Source: DSVZ01 sp964568145 | GTDB taxonomy: Bacteria > Verrucomicrobiota > Verrucomicrobiia > Limisphaerales > J093 | DNA length: 64,000 nucleotides | Direction of reading: 5' to 3' | Assembly (NCBI GenBank): GCA_964568145.1 | Contig: CAZMOZ010000005.1 | Coordinates: forward strand, 1-64,000 | Part shown: positions 54,133-63,737 of the stretch, in pieces | Layout: each line of letters opens with the position of its first letter | How positions within the stretch are numbered: the first letter of the stretch is position 1 | The notes under the pieces: generated by a model | What the model saw: only the letters and a program-made list of their open reading frames with translations | What the model was told of the DNA's origin: nothing | The model's database searches: none | Translations under genes and position numbers: made by a program

Positions 54133-55395
54133 ATGCGATTGATCCAACGTGTCACCTTGATCGGGTTCGCGCTCGCCCTGCTGCCGCTTGCCGGCGCTTC
54201 CGCCGCCGAGGGCACCAACGCGCTGGCCGGCGTCACCAACGCCCCCGCCGCCGAACTGGCGGGCGGCGAGGTGCTCGGACGGCTCCTGAGCCGTTTCACC
54301 GCACTCAAGACCGAGGTGTTCGGCGAGCCGCTATGGAAGTACCTGGCTTCGCTGGCCTATGTGGTGCTGGCCTTTTTGAGCGCCTGGCTGGTGAACTGGC
54401 TGGTCACCGGCCGGCTCAAGGCCTGGGCGTCGAAAACCACCGCCCGCTACGACGACCTGTTGCTGGGCGTGGTGCGCGGACCGATCAAGGTGGTGGCGTT
54501 TGTCATCTTCCTGCACATCGGCCTGCGGGTCTTCGCCTGGCCGGAGGTGGTCAGCGACTACCTCTCCAAGGGCCTGCGGCTTGTCGTGGCCTGGTCGCTC
54601 ACGTTCATGCTCGTCAAGGCGGTGGACTTGCTGCTGGTGTACTGGCGCCAGCAGACCGCCACCGCGGAGGACGCGTCGTTCGACAAGCAGCTCTTCCCGC
54701 TGTTGCGCCGGGTGGTGAAGTATTTCGTCGTCCTTGTGGCGATCTTGGTCACCGCCCAGAACCTCGGCTTGGAAATCACCAGCTTGCTGGCCGGGCTTTC
54801 CATTGGCGGCCTCGCGCTTGGTCTCGCGGCCCAAGACACCCTGGCCAATCTGTTTGGCGCCATCGCGCTGTTCATTGACAAACCCTGCGCTGTGGGCGAC
54901 CGCGTCAAGGTGGAGAGTTTCGACGGCGTGGTCGAGGAAATCGGCCTGCGCAGCACCCGGATTCGGAACCTCGACGGCCACCTGGTGACGATCCCGAACA
55001 AGACGATGGGCAACACCCCCATTACCAACGTCTCCAAACGCCCGAACATCAAGACGGTGATGAACATCGGCATCACCTACGACACACCCGCCGAGCGCGT
55101 CCAGCAGGCCGCCGCCATCCTGAACGAGGTCTTCAAGGGCCACCCGATGACCGCCGACGCGTGGGTGAGCTTCAACCAGTTCGCTGACAGCGCGCTCAAT
55201 TTCCTGGTCATCCACTGGTGGAACTCGACCGACTACAAGGCGTACCTGGGCGGCATGCAGGAGATGAACCTGAACTTGAAGGCCCGGTTCGACGCCGCCG
55301 GCATCAGCTTTGCCTTCCCCACGCGGACGCTGTACGTCAAGCAGGACTCCGACTGGCGCATCACCGGCGCGCCGCAGCCGCCCGGCCCGCTGTGA
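54133..55395 (+). CDS. MscS-family mechanosensitive channel
   Basis: 420 residues. Sec signal (MRLIQRVTLIGFALALLPLA, cleavage near AAEG), then a linker and about four membrane helices. The MscS pore helix and beta domain follow: LAGLSIGGLALGLAAQDTLA, NLFGAIALFIDKPCAVGDRV, VEEIGLRSTRIRNLDGHLVT, IPNKTMGNTPITNVSKRP, and the C-terminal alpha/beta mixed domain. Opens under membrane tension to release solutes in osmotic downshock. Signal peptide plus extra helices put it in the larger MscK/YbdG-like end of the family. Confidence 0.92.
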   Translation: MRLIQRVTLIGFALALLPLAGASAAEGTNALAGVTNAPAAELAGGEVLGRLLSRFTALKTEVFGEPLWKYLASLAYVVLAFLSAWLVNWLVTGRLKAWASKTTARYDDLLLGVVRGPIKVVAFVIFLHIGLRVFAWPEVVSDYLSKGLRLVVAWSLTFMLVKAVDLLLVYWRQQTATAEDASFDKQLFPLLRRVVKYFVVLVAILVTAQNLGLEITSLLAGLSIGGLALGLAAQDTLANLFGAIALFIDKPCAVGDRVKVESFDGVVEEIGLRSTRIRNLDGHLVTIPNKTMGNTPITNVSKRPNIKTVMNIGITYDTPAERVQQAAAILNEVFKGHPMTADAWVSFNQFADSALNFLVIHWWNSTDYKAYLGGMQEMNLNLKARFDAAGISFAFPTRTLYVKQDSDWRITGAPQPPGPL

Positions 55396-55496
55396 GCGGG
55401 CGCGGCAGCGCACCCGCGGCCGGGCGGAGGAAGCCTCCGCGCGGCCGGAGCTTATCGGCTTTACACCATTCCCTGAACATTTACACAGTGCAGCCC

Positions 55497-57545
55497 ATGT
55501 TGGTCACCAAGCTCGAAACCCAGGCCGCCGGCGTGCGACTTCAGACGCCCCACAGCGCCGCCCGTGCTTTTGTCCCGGCCGTGGAGCGGGCGATGGAGCA
55601 CGCGCGGCAACACCTGCTGGGCCGGCAACACCCCGACGGCTACTGGATCGGCGAACTCATCGTGGACACCACCATCATGTCCGACATGATCGCCTTCCGG
55701 CACTGGGACGGCAGCGTGGACCCGGAATGGCAGCGCAAGGCCGCCAACTACATTCTCTCCCAACAACTGCCCGGCGGCGGCTGGAACATCTACCACGGCG
55801 GCCCGGCGGAGGTGAACGCCACCATCAAAGCCTACCTGGCCCTCAAGCTGGCCGGAGTTCCGGTCACCGATCCGCGCATGCTCCGCGCGCGCGCGGTGGC
55901 GTTGAGCCTGGGCGGTGTGCCGCGCATGAACACCTTCTCCAAACTCTACCTCGCCTTGCTGGGCATGTACCCCTGGAAGTACGTGCCCACCATCCCGTGC
56001 GAGGTCCTGCTCATCGGCAAGTGGTTTCACGTGAACTTCTGGGACATGAGCAACTGGAGCCGCGCCATGCTCGTCCCGTTGGCCATCATCAATCACTTCC
56101 GCCCCACCCGGCCGGTGGGCTGCGACATCAAGGAGCTGTTCCCGGAAGGCTACCACGAGCGCGACCTGCGCCTGCCGCGCGATCCCTGGCCGTACTTCAC
56201 CTGGCGCAACTTCTTCATCGCGCTCGACAAGCTCCACAAGTTCGCCGAGCTCTGGGCCCGCGCCGGCATCCATCCCTTCCGCCGCCGTGCCCTCAAGCGC
56301 GCCGAGCGGTGGATGATCGAGCGCTTCGAGGGCTCCGACGGCCTGGCCGCGATCTTCCCGGCCATCCTCAATTCCCTCATCGCCCTCAAGGCTCTCGGCT
56401 ACCCCGCCCATCACCCGCTGGTGCTCCAGACCGAGGCCCACCTCAAAAAGCTCGAACACCAAAACGCCGAGCATGTCTGGATGGAACCCTGTCTGTCGCC
56501 GGTTTGGGACACCGCCATCGCCACCATCGCCCTGCACGAAGCCGGCGTGCCCACCGACGACCCCGCACTCAAAAAGGCCACCACCTGGCTCCTGAGCAAG
56601 GAAATCCGCTTCCGCGGCGACTGGCAGCACAAAAACCCCGCCCCCGTCGAGCCCAGCGGCTGGGTCTTCGAATTTGAAAACAAGTGGAACCCGGACGTGG
56701 ACGACACCGCCATGGTCTTGCTGGCCCTGCGGCTGACGCCCTCCGACGACCCCGCCGCGCGCGACGCCGCCTACCGGCGCGGCTTGAACTGGATGCTCAC
56801 CTTCCAGTGCCGTGACGGCGGCTGGGCCGCCTTCGACAAAGACTGCACCAACAACATCCTCGAAAAGGTTCCCTTCGCCGACCACAACGCCATGCTGGAT
56901 CCGGAGTGCGCCGACATCACCGCGCGCATTCTCGAAGTGCTCGGGCACGAAAAGTATCCGCTGGACCACCCGCAGGTGGCCCGGGCCATCGAGTACCTCC
57001 GCAAACACCAGGAGCCCGACGGTTCCTGGTACGGCCGCTGGGGCGTGAACTACATCTACGGCACCTGGCAGGTGCTGCGCGGGCTTCACGTCCTCGGGCT
57101 CGACATGAACCAGCCCTGGCTGCGGAAGGCAGGCGCGTGGCTGGAAAGCGTCCAGAACGGGGACGGCGGCTGGGGTGAACGCTGCGACACGTACGAAGAC
57201 CCGGTCTTCAAGGGCCGCGGCCCCAGCACCGCGTCCCAGACCGCGTGGGCCGTCATGGGCCTGTGTACCTTTGGCGATCCGAACAACCCGAGCCTGCTCC
57301 GGGGCATCGAGTATCTCACCCGCCGGCAGAAAGCCGACGGCTCCTGGACCGAGGACGAACCCACCGGCACCGGCTTCCCGCGCGTGTACTACCTCAAGTA
57401 CGACATGTACCGGAACACCTGGCCGCTGCTGGCGCTGGCCACGTTCCGCAAGCTGGTCGCGGGCGCCGGCGGCCCCATCAACGGCGCCGCGTGCGGCGTG
57501 CCGACCCCGCAGGTCTTCGCGCCTCAGCCGGCACGATGTCCGTGA
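55497..57545 (+). CDS. shc: Squalene-hopene cyclase
   Basis: 682 residues, the normal size. Converts squalene to hopene, first step of hopanoid synthesis, on the inner membrane. The catalytic DxDD motif is NPDVDDTAMV (D400-D402-D403). QW repeats are visible, for example QHPDGYWIGELIVDTTIMSD, LPGGGWNIYHGG, DGGWAAFDKDCTNN, DGSWYGRWGVNYIYGTWQVL and GDGGWGERCDTYEDP. The ATG at 55497 opens MLVTKLETQAAG; the frame is open before it, through the end of the mscS gene. No squalene synthase or hopanoid-tailoring genes are nearby, so the gene is isolated. A hairpin follows the stop. Confidence 0.95.
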   Translation: MLVTKLETQAAGVRLQTPHSAARAFVPAVERAMEHARQHLLGRQHPDGYWIGELIVDTTIMSDMIAFRHWDGSVDPEWQRKAANYILSQQLPGGGWNIYHGGPAEVNATIKAYLALKLAGVPVTDPRMLRARAVALSLGGVPRMNTFSKLYLALLGMYPWKYVPTIPCEVLLIGKWFHVNFWDMSNWSRAMLVPLAIINHFRPTRPVGCDIKELFPEGYHERDLRLPRDPWPYFTWRNFFIALDKLHKFAELWARAGIHPFRRRALKRAERWMIERFEGSDGLAAIFPAILNSLIALKALGYPAHHPLVLQTEAHLKKLEHQNAEHVWMEPCLSPVWDTAIATIALHEAGVPTDDPALKKATTWLLSKEIRFRGDWQHKNPAPVEPSGWVFEFENKWNPDVDDTAMVLLALRLTPSDDPAARDAAYRRGLNWMLTFQCRDGGWAAFDKDCTNNILEKVPFADHNAMLDPECADITARILEVLGHEKYPLDHPQVARAIEYLRKHQEPDGSWYGRWGVNYIYGTWQVLRGLHVLGLDMNQPWLRKAGAWLESVQNGDGGWGERCDTYEDPVFKGRGPSTASQTAWAVMGLCTFGDPNNPSLLRGIEYLTRRQKADGSWTEDEPTGTGFPRVYYLKYDMYRNTWPLLALATFRKLVAGAGGPINGAACGVPTPQVFAPQPARCP

Positions 57546-57546
57546 A

Positions 57547-57563
57547 GCGGGCGACGCGCCCGC
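57547..57563 (+). terminator. Hairpin immediately after the squalene-hopene cyclase
   Basis: Perfect 7-bp stem GCGGGCG-ACG-CGCCCGC starting 2 nt after the stop codon; no T tract. Confidence 0.5.
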
Positions 57564-57614
57564 CGCTGCGCGCACGGCTCGGGCGCTCCTCATGCCGGAT
57601 CGAATTTCCCGTCA

Positions 57615-57800
57615 GGCGCATCTCACTTTTATGCGGTCCGGCCTTGACGTGGTGGGGCGAGACTCCGTCGAGCCCTGACCTTTCGGGACTGCGGTCGTCA
57701 GACCGCGGTCCCGCGGGCGGGTCGTCCGCGACACGGCCACAGGCGAGGTCGCCTGTGCTACTACGACCCCTCCGCTGCGGGCACGAAATTGAGATGCGCC
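57615..57800. repeat. MITE-like unit with three internal hairpins (reference copy)
   Basis: Left end GGCGCATCTCACTTTTATGC, right end the complement of GGCGCATCTCAATTTCGTGC. Inside: GGTCCGGCCTTGACG, TGGGGCGAGACTCCGTCGAG, then hairpins GGGACTGCGGTC/GACCGCGGTCCC, GCGGGCGGGT/GTCCGC and CACAGGCGA/TCGCCTGTG. No open frame of note. It occupies most of the 328-nt gap between the cyclase and the LysR gene. The copy at 29.7 kb matches it throughout apart from an insertion. Confidence 0.8.
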
Positions 57801-57873
57801 TGTCCCATCCGGCGCAACGCGCGCAGCTTGCCCGGCGCGCCCGGCCGGCGCAAGCTGCGGCCGGTCACCTGCC

Positions 57874-58752
57874 ATGCTCAACATCCACCACCTCGAACTG
57901 TTCTACTACGTCGCCCGCCACGGCGGCATCATGGCCGCAGTGCGGCGCATGCCTTACGGCATCCAGCAACCGGCCGTCAGCGCCCAGCTCATCCGGCTCG
58001 AGGCCGACCTCGGGCTGACGCTTTTTCAGCGCCGGCCCTTTGCGCTCACGCCCGCGGGCGAGGAGTTGTTCCAGTTCATCGAGCCGTTCTTCGGCCAGCT
58101 TGACGCGGTCGAGCAACGCCTCACCGGCGGCGCGGCGCGGCAGATTCGCATTGGTGCGTCCGAGGTGGTGCAGCGCGATCACCTGCCGGAAATCCTGCTC
58201 AAGATCCGTCGGCGCTATCCGGACCTGAAGCCTTACCTGCGCGAAGGCTACCAGCCGCAGCTCGAATCCTGGCTGCTCGCCCGCGAGATTGACCTGGCGA
58301 TCACGATGATCGAAGGCGCGCTGCCGCCCGGCATCAAACGCGAGCGGCTGATCCAGCTTCACCTCGCGCTGCTGGTGCCCCACAACAGCCCGCTGCGCGG
58401 CGCCGACGAACTCTGGCGGCGGGACAAGATCGAGGATCTGCTGGTGACATTGCCGCCTTCCGAGGGCATCTGCCGCCATTTCCAGCGCCAGCTCGCCCGG
58501 CGCAAGCTCGAATGGTATCCGAGCCTGGAAGTCAGTTCGCTGGGCCTGGTGGAGGCTTACGTGGCCGGCGGCTTCGGCCTCGGGCTGGGCCTGCACATCC
58601 CGAAGATGCCGCCCTCGCCCAAGGTGCGCCTGATTCCGCTGACCGACTTCCCGCCCGTTGACGTGGGCGTGCTGTGGATGGGCCGGCGCACACCGCTCAT
58701 GGATTGCGTGGTCGAGGAATGCCACGCCCGCGCCCGCTGGATGACCGCCTGA
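57874..58752 (+). CDS. LysR-family transcriptional regulator
   Basis: 292 residues. Winged helix-turn-helix 1-60 (LELFYYVARHGGIMAAVRRM, QQPAVSAQLIRLEADLGLTL, FQRRPFALTPAGEEL), then the periplasmic-binding-like effector domain (IRIGASEVVQRDHLPEILLK to ARWMTA). The inserted PYG in RRMPYGIQQPAVSAQ is slightly longer than usual in that helix turn. Target unknown; the divergent neighbour on the left is a repeat, and the cyclase is the closest gene. Well-formed and full length. Confidence 0.92.
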   Translation: MLNIHHLELFYYVARHGGIMAAVRRMPYGIQQPAVSAQLIRLEADLGLTLFQRRPFALTPAGEELFQFIEPFFGQLDAVEQRLTGGAARQIRIGASEVVQRDHLPEILLKIRRRYPDLKPYLREGYQPQLESWLLAREIDLAITMIEGALPPGIKRERLIQLHLALLVPHNSPLRGADELWRRDKIEDLLVTLPPSEGICRHFQRQLARRKLEWYPSLEVSSLGLVEAYVAGGFGLGLGLHIPKMPPSPKVRLIPLTDFPPVDVGVLWMGRRTPLMDCVVEECHARARWMTA

Positions 58753-58767
58753 GCCGCAGCTTGGGAG

Positions 58768-59221
58768 GAACCACGAATGGACACGAATGCACCCGGCGCA
58801 GCTGGCGCCGACACCAGGATGGCAGCCGCTAGGAAGCGCGTCCCGCCAGCCCCGCCGCGGATTTTCACCTGAGAAGGAGCGCGCTTCTCCCTCTCCCCGG
58901 GGGAGAGGGTTGGGGTGGGGGGAAAGGAAACGCCGATCTTCCCGCAACCGTGCCAGTCACCGGGTTCTTGGTGCCGCGGGAGGGTGGGTTCCATGCGGGG
59001 CGCACATGCCCGCCGGATTTCTGATCGCCACCTCCCACCTCGAGTGGTTTCCATCCGCGCTACAACCGCGCGCGTCTTGGTCTTTCAGCAAAGCCGGGCC
59101 GCAAAGAGGCGCCAGGGCCGGAAGCGCTCTGCGCCTTTTGCGCCTTTTTGCGGCCATCCCTTTGAAAAGCGGCCTCGCCGCGTTGGGGCGATTCGTGTCC
59201 GTTCGTGTCCATTGGTGGTTC
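58768..59221. repeat. Repeat-filled spacer bounded by inverted GAACCAC.AATGGACACGAA words
   Basis: Left GAACCACGAATGGACACGAA (58768) and right the complement of GAACCACCAATGGACACGAA (to 59221), so they face inward. Inside is a 10-bp perfect stem CCCTCTCCCC/GGGGAGAGGG (58889-58909), followed by TTGGGGTGGGGGG. The 477-nt gap has no gene. Confidence 0.65.
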
Positions 59222-59229
59222 GTACCGCC

Positions 59230-62200
59230 TCAGGCATTGCGCAACGCGGCCAGCAGTTCGCCGCGCAGCGCGGTCTCGGTGGCCAGGGCGGTCCAGATCG
59301 CGCCGTTGACCAGGATGGCCGCCAGCGTGGCGCCGAGCGAAACCAGCGGCACGTCGGTCCCGGCCGCGATCACGGCCGGCAGCACCGCGAGCACCGCCGC
59401 CAGCACGCCCGCCGCCAGCCCGGCGCCCAGCAGAGCCAGGTGTTCGCTCACCACGAGCACCCGCAGCGCACGGCGGCGGAACCCCAGCGCCAGCAGCAAG
59501 GCCAGCTCGCCCCGGCGCTCGAAGACGTTGCGTAGCACCACCACGCCCAGGCCCACGCTGCCCAGCAGCAGCCCCAGCCCGCCCAGAACCTGGAACGTGC
59601 CCAGGTAAGTGTTCTGCACCGCGTTGAACGCGGCCAGCCGCCGCGCGGCCGGCATGACCTCCAGGCCGAGGTCGCGCAAGCCGCGCGTGAGTTCCGCGGC
59701 CACGGCGTCCGCCCGGTCCGGCGGTGTGTCCACGAGGAAGTACCGGTAACCGGCGGTCGAGGGGAAGCGCCGTACAAACTCCGCCTCGTCAATCACCAGG
59801 TTGCCTTGCAGGACCGAGTTCGCCACCGCGCCCACCAGGCGCAACTTGAACTTCCGCCCGCGCTCGTCGGCGTAATCTAGCGTGTCGCCCACCTTCCGGC
59901 CCAGCGCCCATTGGATCGAGGCGGCGTCGCCGATGGCGGGCACTTCGTCGTCGGCGAGACCGGCGCCGCGCTTGAGCGCCAGCCAGGGCTGTGCGACGCG
60001 CGCGCGGTCTGTGAGCTTAGCGAAGGTGAACGCGCTGCGCCCGGCCAGCAGTTCCGGCTTCACGCCCAGCAGCCGTGGCGTCTGGGCGCGGTTCAGGTTC
60101 AGGCAGCTTGCGTCGTCGCCGTCGCGCACCCGGAATGGCACGAAGGACACGCCGGCCAGCGTGTTCGAGTCGAGGCCGTACGCGTCCCGGCCGGCGGCGG
60201 CGTTCAGGTCCTGCACGACCGGCTGCGTGGCTTCGGCGATCAAGGCAAAACCGCCGGTGCCCGCGGCGCGTCGCTCGACGCCGCGCCTGGCATCGAGCCG
60301 GAACACGCCGATCGAGGCCACCAGGAAACTCCCGCACGCCAGCAGCCCCACCACTGCCAGGCTGCGACGTCGCTGCCGCGTGGCGCTCCGCACGCCCATG
60401 CCGCCCAGCGACAGGCGCGCGGCGGATTCGGAGACGCCCAGCCGCCGCAGCCACGCCGACACCCCCGCCAGCGCGGCCAGCAGCAACAGCGCGCCGGCGC
60501 CAAAGAACAGTCCCGCCGCGTTGCGTTCCGGATCGGCCAGCGCCCATCCCACCAAGGCCAGCGCAGTGACGGTGCAGACCAGCGCGAGCCCAAGCGGCTT
60601 TTTCCATGAAGCCGCCGCCGTCTGTTCGCCCAGGCCTTCCACGGCGCCTTCCGCCAGGAGTTGGCGCGCGGGCAACCGCACCTGCCGGCGCAGCGTGATC
60701 CACATGGTGAGCACCGCGACCGCCGCCGCCGCGCCCAGGCCGCCGAGCAGCGTGGCGGCTTGCGCGTGGTAGTTCAGCGGCGTGCCGCCCACGGCGTCGC
60801 TCCAGATCGTGGACAGTCCGTGCAACATGGTCCGTGCGTAGCCGCTGCCGCCCCAAGCGCCGAGCGCGCCGCCGGCCAGCGCGACCAGCGCGCCTTCGGC
60901 CAGCAGGAGCCGGCCGGCCTGGCCGGGCTTGAAGCCCAGCGCCAGCAGCGTGCCCAGCTCGGGGGCGCGCCGCTCGATGCTGAACTGGAAGAGCACCGCC
61001 AGCAGCAGCAGCGCCGCCACGATCAGGAACAGGCTGAATCCGAGAAAAAGCTGGCCGAAGTCCTGCGCCTGGTTGCTGGCCGCCAAGGCCTGGGCGCGCA
61101 CCGGCTCGAACCGCAGGCCGAACACCGCCGGGTCGAGCGCGCGGGTCAGCATCGTGCTCAGCCCGACCTGGTAGGACGGCAGCGCCCGCGCCAGGGCAGT
61201 GCGGTCGGTTCCCAGCCCGGCCGGCAGGCGGAAGCGGATGGCGGTGAGGTTGCCAAACCGGTTTTCCCAAAGCCGCTGCCCCGCGGCCAGGCTGATGACC
61301 GCCTTGGGCGTGCCGCGGAACTCGCGCCAGTAGTCCTCGTCCTGGGGCCGGATGCGGGTGTTGTCAATGGGCAGGCCGGTGTCCCAGTCGCGGCAGTTTT
61401 CGGCGTCGGTCATGCCGGGGAAGTCCGGCATCAGATGCCGGTCGAGTCCGGGCGTGGTCATGGGTAGCACCGCGCGCACGCGGAACGTGGCGAACTTTTC
61501 CTCGAGCTGACGCATCGCGCCGACCACGTAATAGGTCAAGGTCAGTTCGTCGCCGGCCTTCGCCTGCAAATCGTCCGCCAGCCATTGCGTGATGAGGATT
61601 TCCTCGGCGCGCAGGTCCGGCGGCGCGAGCGGCGGGCCGGTGGCGGCGACCATCGAGTACGGCGCGGCGCGGTCGCCGACGCGCAGTTCGTTCACGAAAT
61701 ACGTCAACACGCCGGCGGGCACGACGCCGGGCAGCTCGCGCGGCAGGCGGTTGACCAGCGCGTTGGTGACGCCGGGGCCGCCGAAGACCGCCTCGTACAC
61801 CGGTGGATCGAGGAATACGCGGCTGCTGCGCAGCTCGAGCACGCCGGACTCCGGCACATGCCGCCATTCGAGCTGGGCGTCGGCCAGTTGCCAGCGCTGC
61901 GTCAGCAGGCGCTCAAGCTGCTCGGTGAAGTTCACCGGCACGGCGCCGGACCAGACGACCACGTTGCCCGCCACGCGACTCTGTCCCGCGGCCAGCGGCT
62001 CCGGCTCGGCGGCCAGAAGGAGGTTCGCTCGGTAGGCGGCGCCGACACGCTGCTGCAAGGCGGCGAGCGACACGAAAGCGTTGAACGGCGCGACCTGGCT
62101 GGCTTGGAGGCCGAACCGCCCGAACTGCGCGTCGCCCGCCACCGCCTGCACGCGCAGCCGCAACGCCACCGTGGCGTCCTCCTCCGGGGCCAGCGGCGCG

Positions 62201-62721
62201 TCCGGCGAGAGCGCCTGCGGCTTTTGCACGCGCAGCAGGACGGTGTCGCCGGTCTGGACGCGGAGTTGCGCGGCCAGCGGCTGGTTGAGCACCACAGCGT
62301 CGGCGGGGATTTCGCCCCACGCGGGCGGCGCGGGCGCGAACTGCCAGAAGGCGGCGTCCACGCCGAGCACCTGGACGCGGTTGGCGCGGGCCGAACCGTC
62401 CGTGTTCACGGCCACGCCGGGCAGTTGCAGCGCGGCCGCCAGCACGGGCGGAGCGCCGGGCCGGACGAGGCCGGCCTGGGTCAAGCCCTGGTGCAGCGAA
62501 AGCGGCAGCGTGGTGGTGAACCGCCGGTCGCCCGAGGCGAGCGCCAACGTCGTCCGGCCCAGGCGCAGCAAGGCCAGTTCGCGCAGCGTGCCGCGCACCG
62601 AATCGCCCACCACCAGCGCGCCGACCAAAACGGCGGCGGCCACCGCCACGCCGAGCAGCGTGCCGAGGTGCGAGCGCGCGTGAAACCGGAGGCTGCGCAG
62701 GATCAGGCGGAGCTTGGACAT
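59230..62721 (-). CDS. Large FtsX-family ABC permease
   Basis: 1163 residues. One N-terminal helix (GTLLGVAVAAAVLVGALVVG), a long extracytoplasmic region, then a first block of FtsX helices around residues 560-700 (FSLFLIVAALLLLAVLFQFS with ERRAPELGTLLALGFKPGQA), further helices (LALVCTVTALALVGWALADP, LLLLAALAGVSAW), a second extracytoplasmic domain and a last FtsX block (LLLGSVGLGVVVLRNVFERR, ELALLLALGFRRRALRVLVV). Two FtsX blocks in one chain mean it acts as a complete half-pair in one polypeptide, like LolC/E-type or AttF-like exporters. Its ATPase partner precedes it by 10 nt. Confidence 0.88.
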   Translation of the reverse strand: MSKLRLILRSLRFHARSHLGTLLGVAVAAAVLVGALVVGDSVRGTLRELALLRLGRTTLALASGDRRFTTTLPLSLHQGLTQAGLVRPGAPPVLAAALQLPGVAVNTDGSARANRVQVLGVDAAFWQFAPAPPAWGEIPADAVVLNQPLAAQLRVQTGDTVLLRVQKPQALSPDAPLAPEEDATVALRLRVQAVAGDAQFGRFGLQASQVAPFNAFVSLAALQQRVGAAYRANLLLAAEPEPLAAGQSRVAGNVVVWSGAVPVNFTEQLERLLTQRWQLADAQLEWRHVPESGVLELRSSRVFLDPPVYEAVFGGPGVTNALVNRLPRELPGVVPAGVLTYFVNELRVGDRAAPYSMVAATGPPLAPPDLRAEEILITQWLADDLQAKAGDELTLTYYVVGAMRQLEEKFATFRVRAVLPMTTPGLDRHLMPDFPGMTDAENCRDWDTGLPIDNTRIRPQDEDYWREFRGTPKAVISLAAGQRLWENRFGNLTAIRFRLPAGLGTDRTALARALPSYQVGLSTMLTRALDPAVFGLRFEPVRAQALAASNQAQDFGQLFLGFSLFLIVAALLLLAVLFQFSIERRAPELGTLLALGFKPGQAGRLLLAEGALVALAGGALGAWGGSGYARTMLHGLSTIWSDAVGGTPLNYHAQAATLLGGLGAAAAVAVLTMWITLRRQVRLPARQLLAEGAVEGLGEQTAAASWKKPLGLALVCTVTALALVGWALADPERNAAGLFFGAGALLLLAALAGVSAWLRRLGVSESAARLSLGGMGVRSATRQRRRSLAVVGLLACGSFLVASIGVFRLDARRGVERRAAGTGGFALIAEATQPVVQDLNAAAGRDAYGLDSNTLAGVSFVPFRVRDGDDASCLNLNRAQTPRLLGVKPELLAGRSAFTFAKLTDRARVAQPWLALKRGAGLADDEVPAIGDAASIQWALGRKVGDTLDYADERGRKFKLRLVGAVANSVLQGNLVIDEAEFVRRFPSTAGYRYFLVDTPPDRADAVAAELTRGLRDLGLEVMPAARRLAAFNAVQNTYLGTFQVLGGLGLLLGSVGLGVVVLRNVFERRGELALLLALGFRRRALRVLVVSEHLALLGAGLAAGVLAAVLAVLPAVIAAGTDVPLVSLGATLAAILVNGAIWTALATETALRGELLAALRNA

Positions 62722-62731
62722 GCGGGGGATT

Positions 62732-63436
62732 TCAGACGCGGGCCGGGGACTCACGCAAAGCGCCGTCGCGGAGTTCCATCACGCGCTGCATCCGCCGCGC
62801 CAGGTCGGGCGAGTGGGTGACGACGATGAGCGTGAGGTGCAGCTCGCGGTTCAGGTCGGCCAGCAACTGCGCGAGGTTTTCGGCGGAGGCGCGGTCCAGC
62901 GCGCCGGTGGGTTCGTCGGCGAGCAGAAGCTGGGGTTCGTTGATGAGGGCGCGCACCACCGCGGCTCGCTGGCGCTCGCCGCCGGACAACTGGCCGGGGC
63001 GGTGATGGAAGCGGGCGCCCAGGCCCACGCGCTCGAGCAGCCGCCGGGCGCGTTCGGGCGCGCCGTCGCGGAGCACCTCATTGCGCGCGGCCAGCGTGGG
63101 CACGAGCACGTTTTCGAGCACGGTGCACTGCGGCAGCAGGTGGTGCATCTGGAAGACGAAGCCGATCTGGCGGTTGCGCACCCCGGCCAGCGCGCGCTCG
63201 TCCAGCGCGGTGAGGTCGCGGCCCTCCAGGCGCACCACGCCGGCGGTGGGGCGGTCGAGGGTGCCGATGATGTTCAGCAGCGTGGTCTTGCCGCAGCCGG
63301 ACGGCCCGACCACGGCCAGCGATTCGCCGCGTTCGAGCGTCAGATTGACGTTCGACAAGACCGGCGGTTCGGCGGTCTGGCCGGCGTAGCGTTTGGTCAC
63401 GCCCTGGACTTCGAGCAGCGGAGTGGCGGTCGCCAT
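62732..63436 (-). CDS. ABC transporter ATP-binding protein (LolD/MacB-type)
   Basis: 234 residues. Walker A GPSGCGKTT, Q-loop FVFQMHHLLP, signature LSGGERQRAAVVRAL, Walker B LLLADEP, D-loop TGALDRASAE and switch VVTHSPDLARR. LolD-like sequence type; with the adjacent double-FtsX permease it is probably an exporter or lipoprotein-release-like system. ATG at 63436 is preferred to a start three codons upstream. Divergent from the secreted protein at 63738. Confidence 0.94.
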   Translation of the reverse strand: MATATPLLEVQGVTKRYAGQTAEPPVLSNVNLTLERGESLAVVGPSGCGKTTLLNIIGTLDRPTAGVVRLEGRDLTALDERALAGVRNRQIGFVFQMHHLLPQCTVLENVLVPTLAARNEVLRDGAPERARRLLERVGLGARFHHRPGQLSGGERQRAAVVRALINEPQLLLADEPTGALDRASAENLAQLLADLNRELHLTLIVVTHSPDLARRMQRVMELRDGALRESPARV

Positions 63437-63737
63437 CGCGCGCAAGATAGACCGCGCGGCGGGCGGGTAAAATCAAAACGCGGTCTTGCGGGCGGGCGGC
63501 GGAGCCACGACCTATCCAGCGGGAATCAGCGGCAAGCGTGTGCATTCGTGAAACGCCATTTCGATTTCGACATGCATGGCCGATGCTGATACTCTGCGCT
63601 TGTCGTAAAAACGGGGTGGGTGCCGCGAGCCGTGCTTGCTTTCGCATTGCCTGGGTTTGGCCGGGGAGGCTGGGCGAAGATGTCAGAGTCGCGGCGCCGG
63701 GCCGGAAAGGAAATTCCGCATCCGCGGATTGCGAGCC
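63437..63737. other. Divergent intergenic region
   Basis: About 300 nt between the ABC ATPase and a secreted-protein gene. No hairpin cassette or short-word array is seen, making it one of the cleaner spacers. No promoter is firm. Confidence 0.4.

Noticed and set aside
58889..58909. Strong rho-independent terminator
   Set aside because: A 10-bp stem is present, but it is followed by G-rich sequence (TTGGGGTGGGG), not a T tract, and lies over 130 nt from any stop; treated as a repeat.
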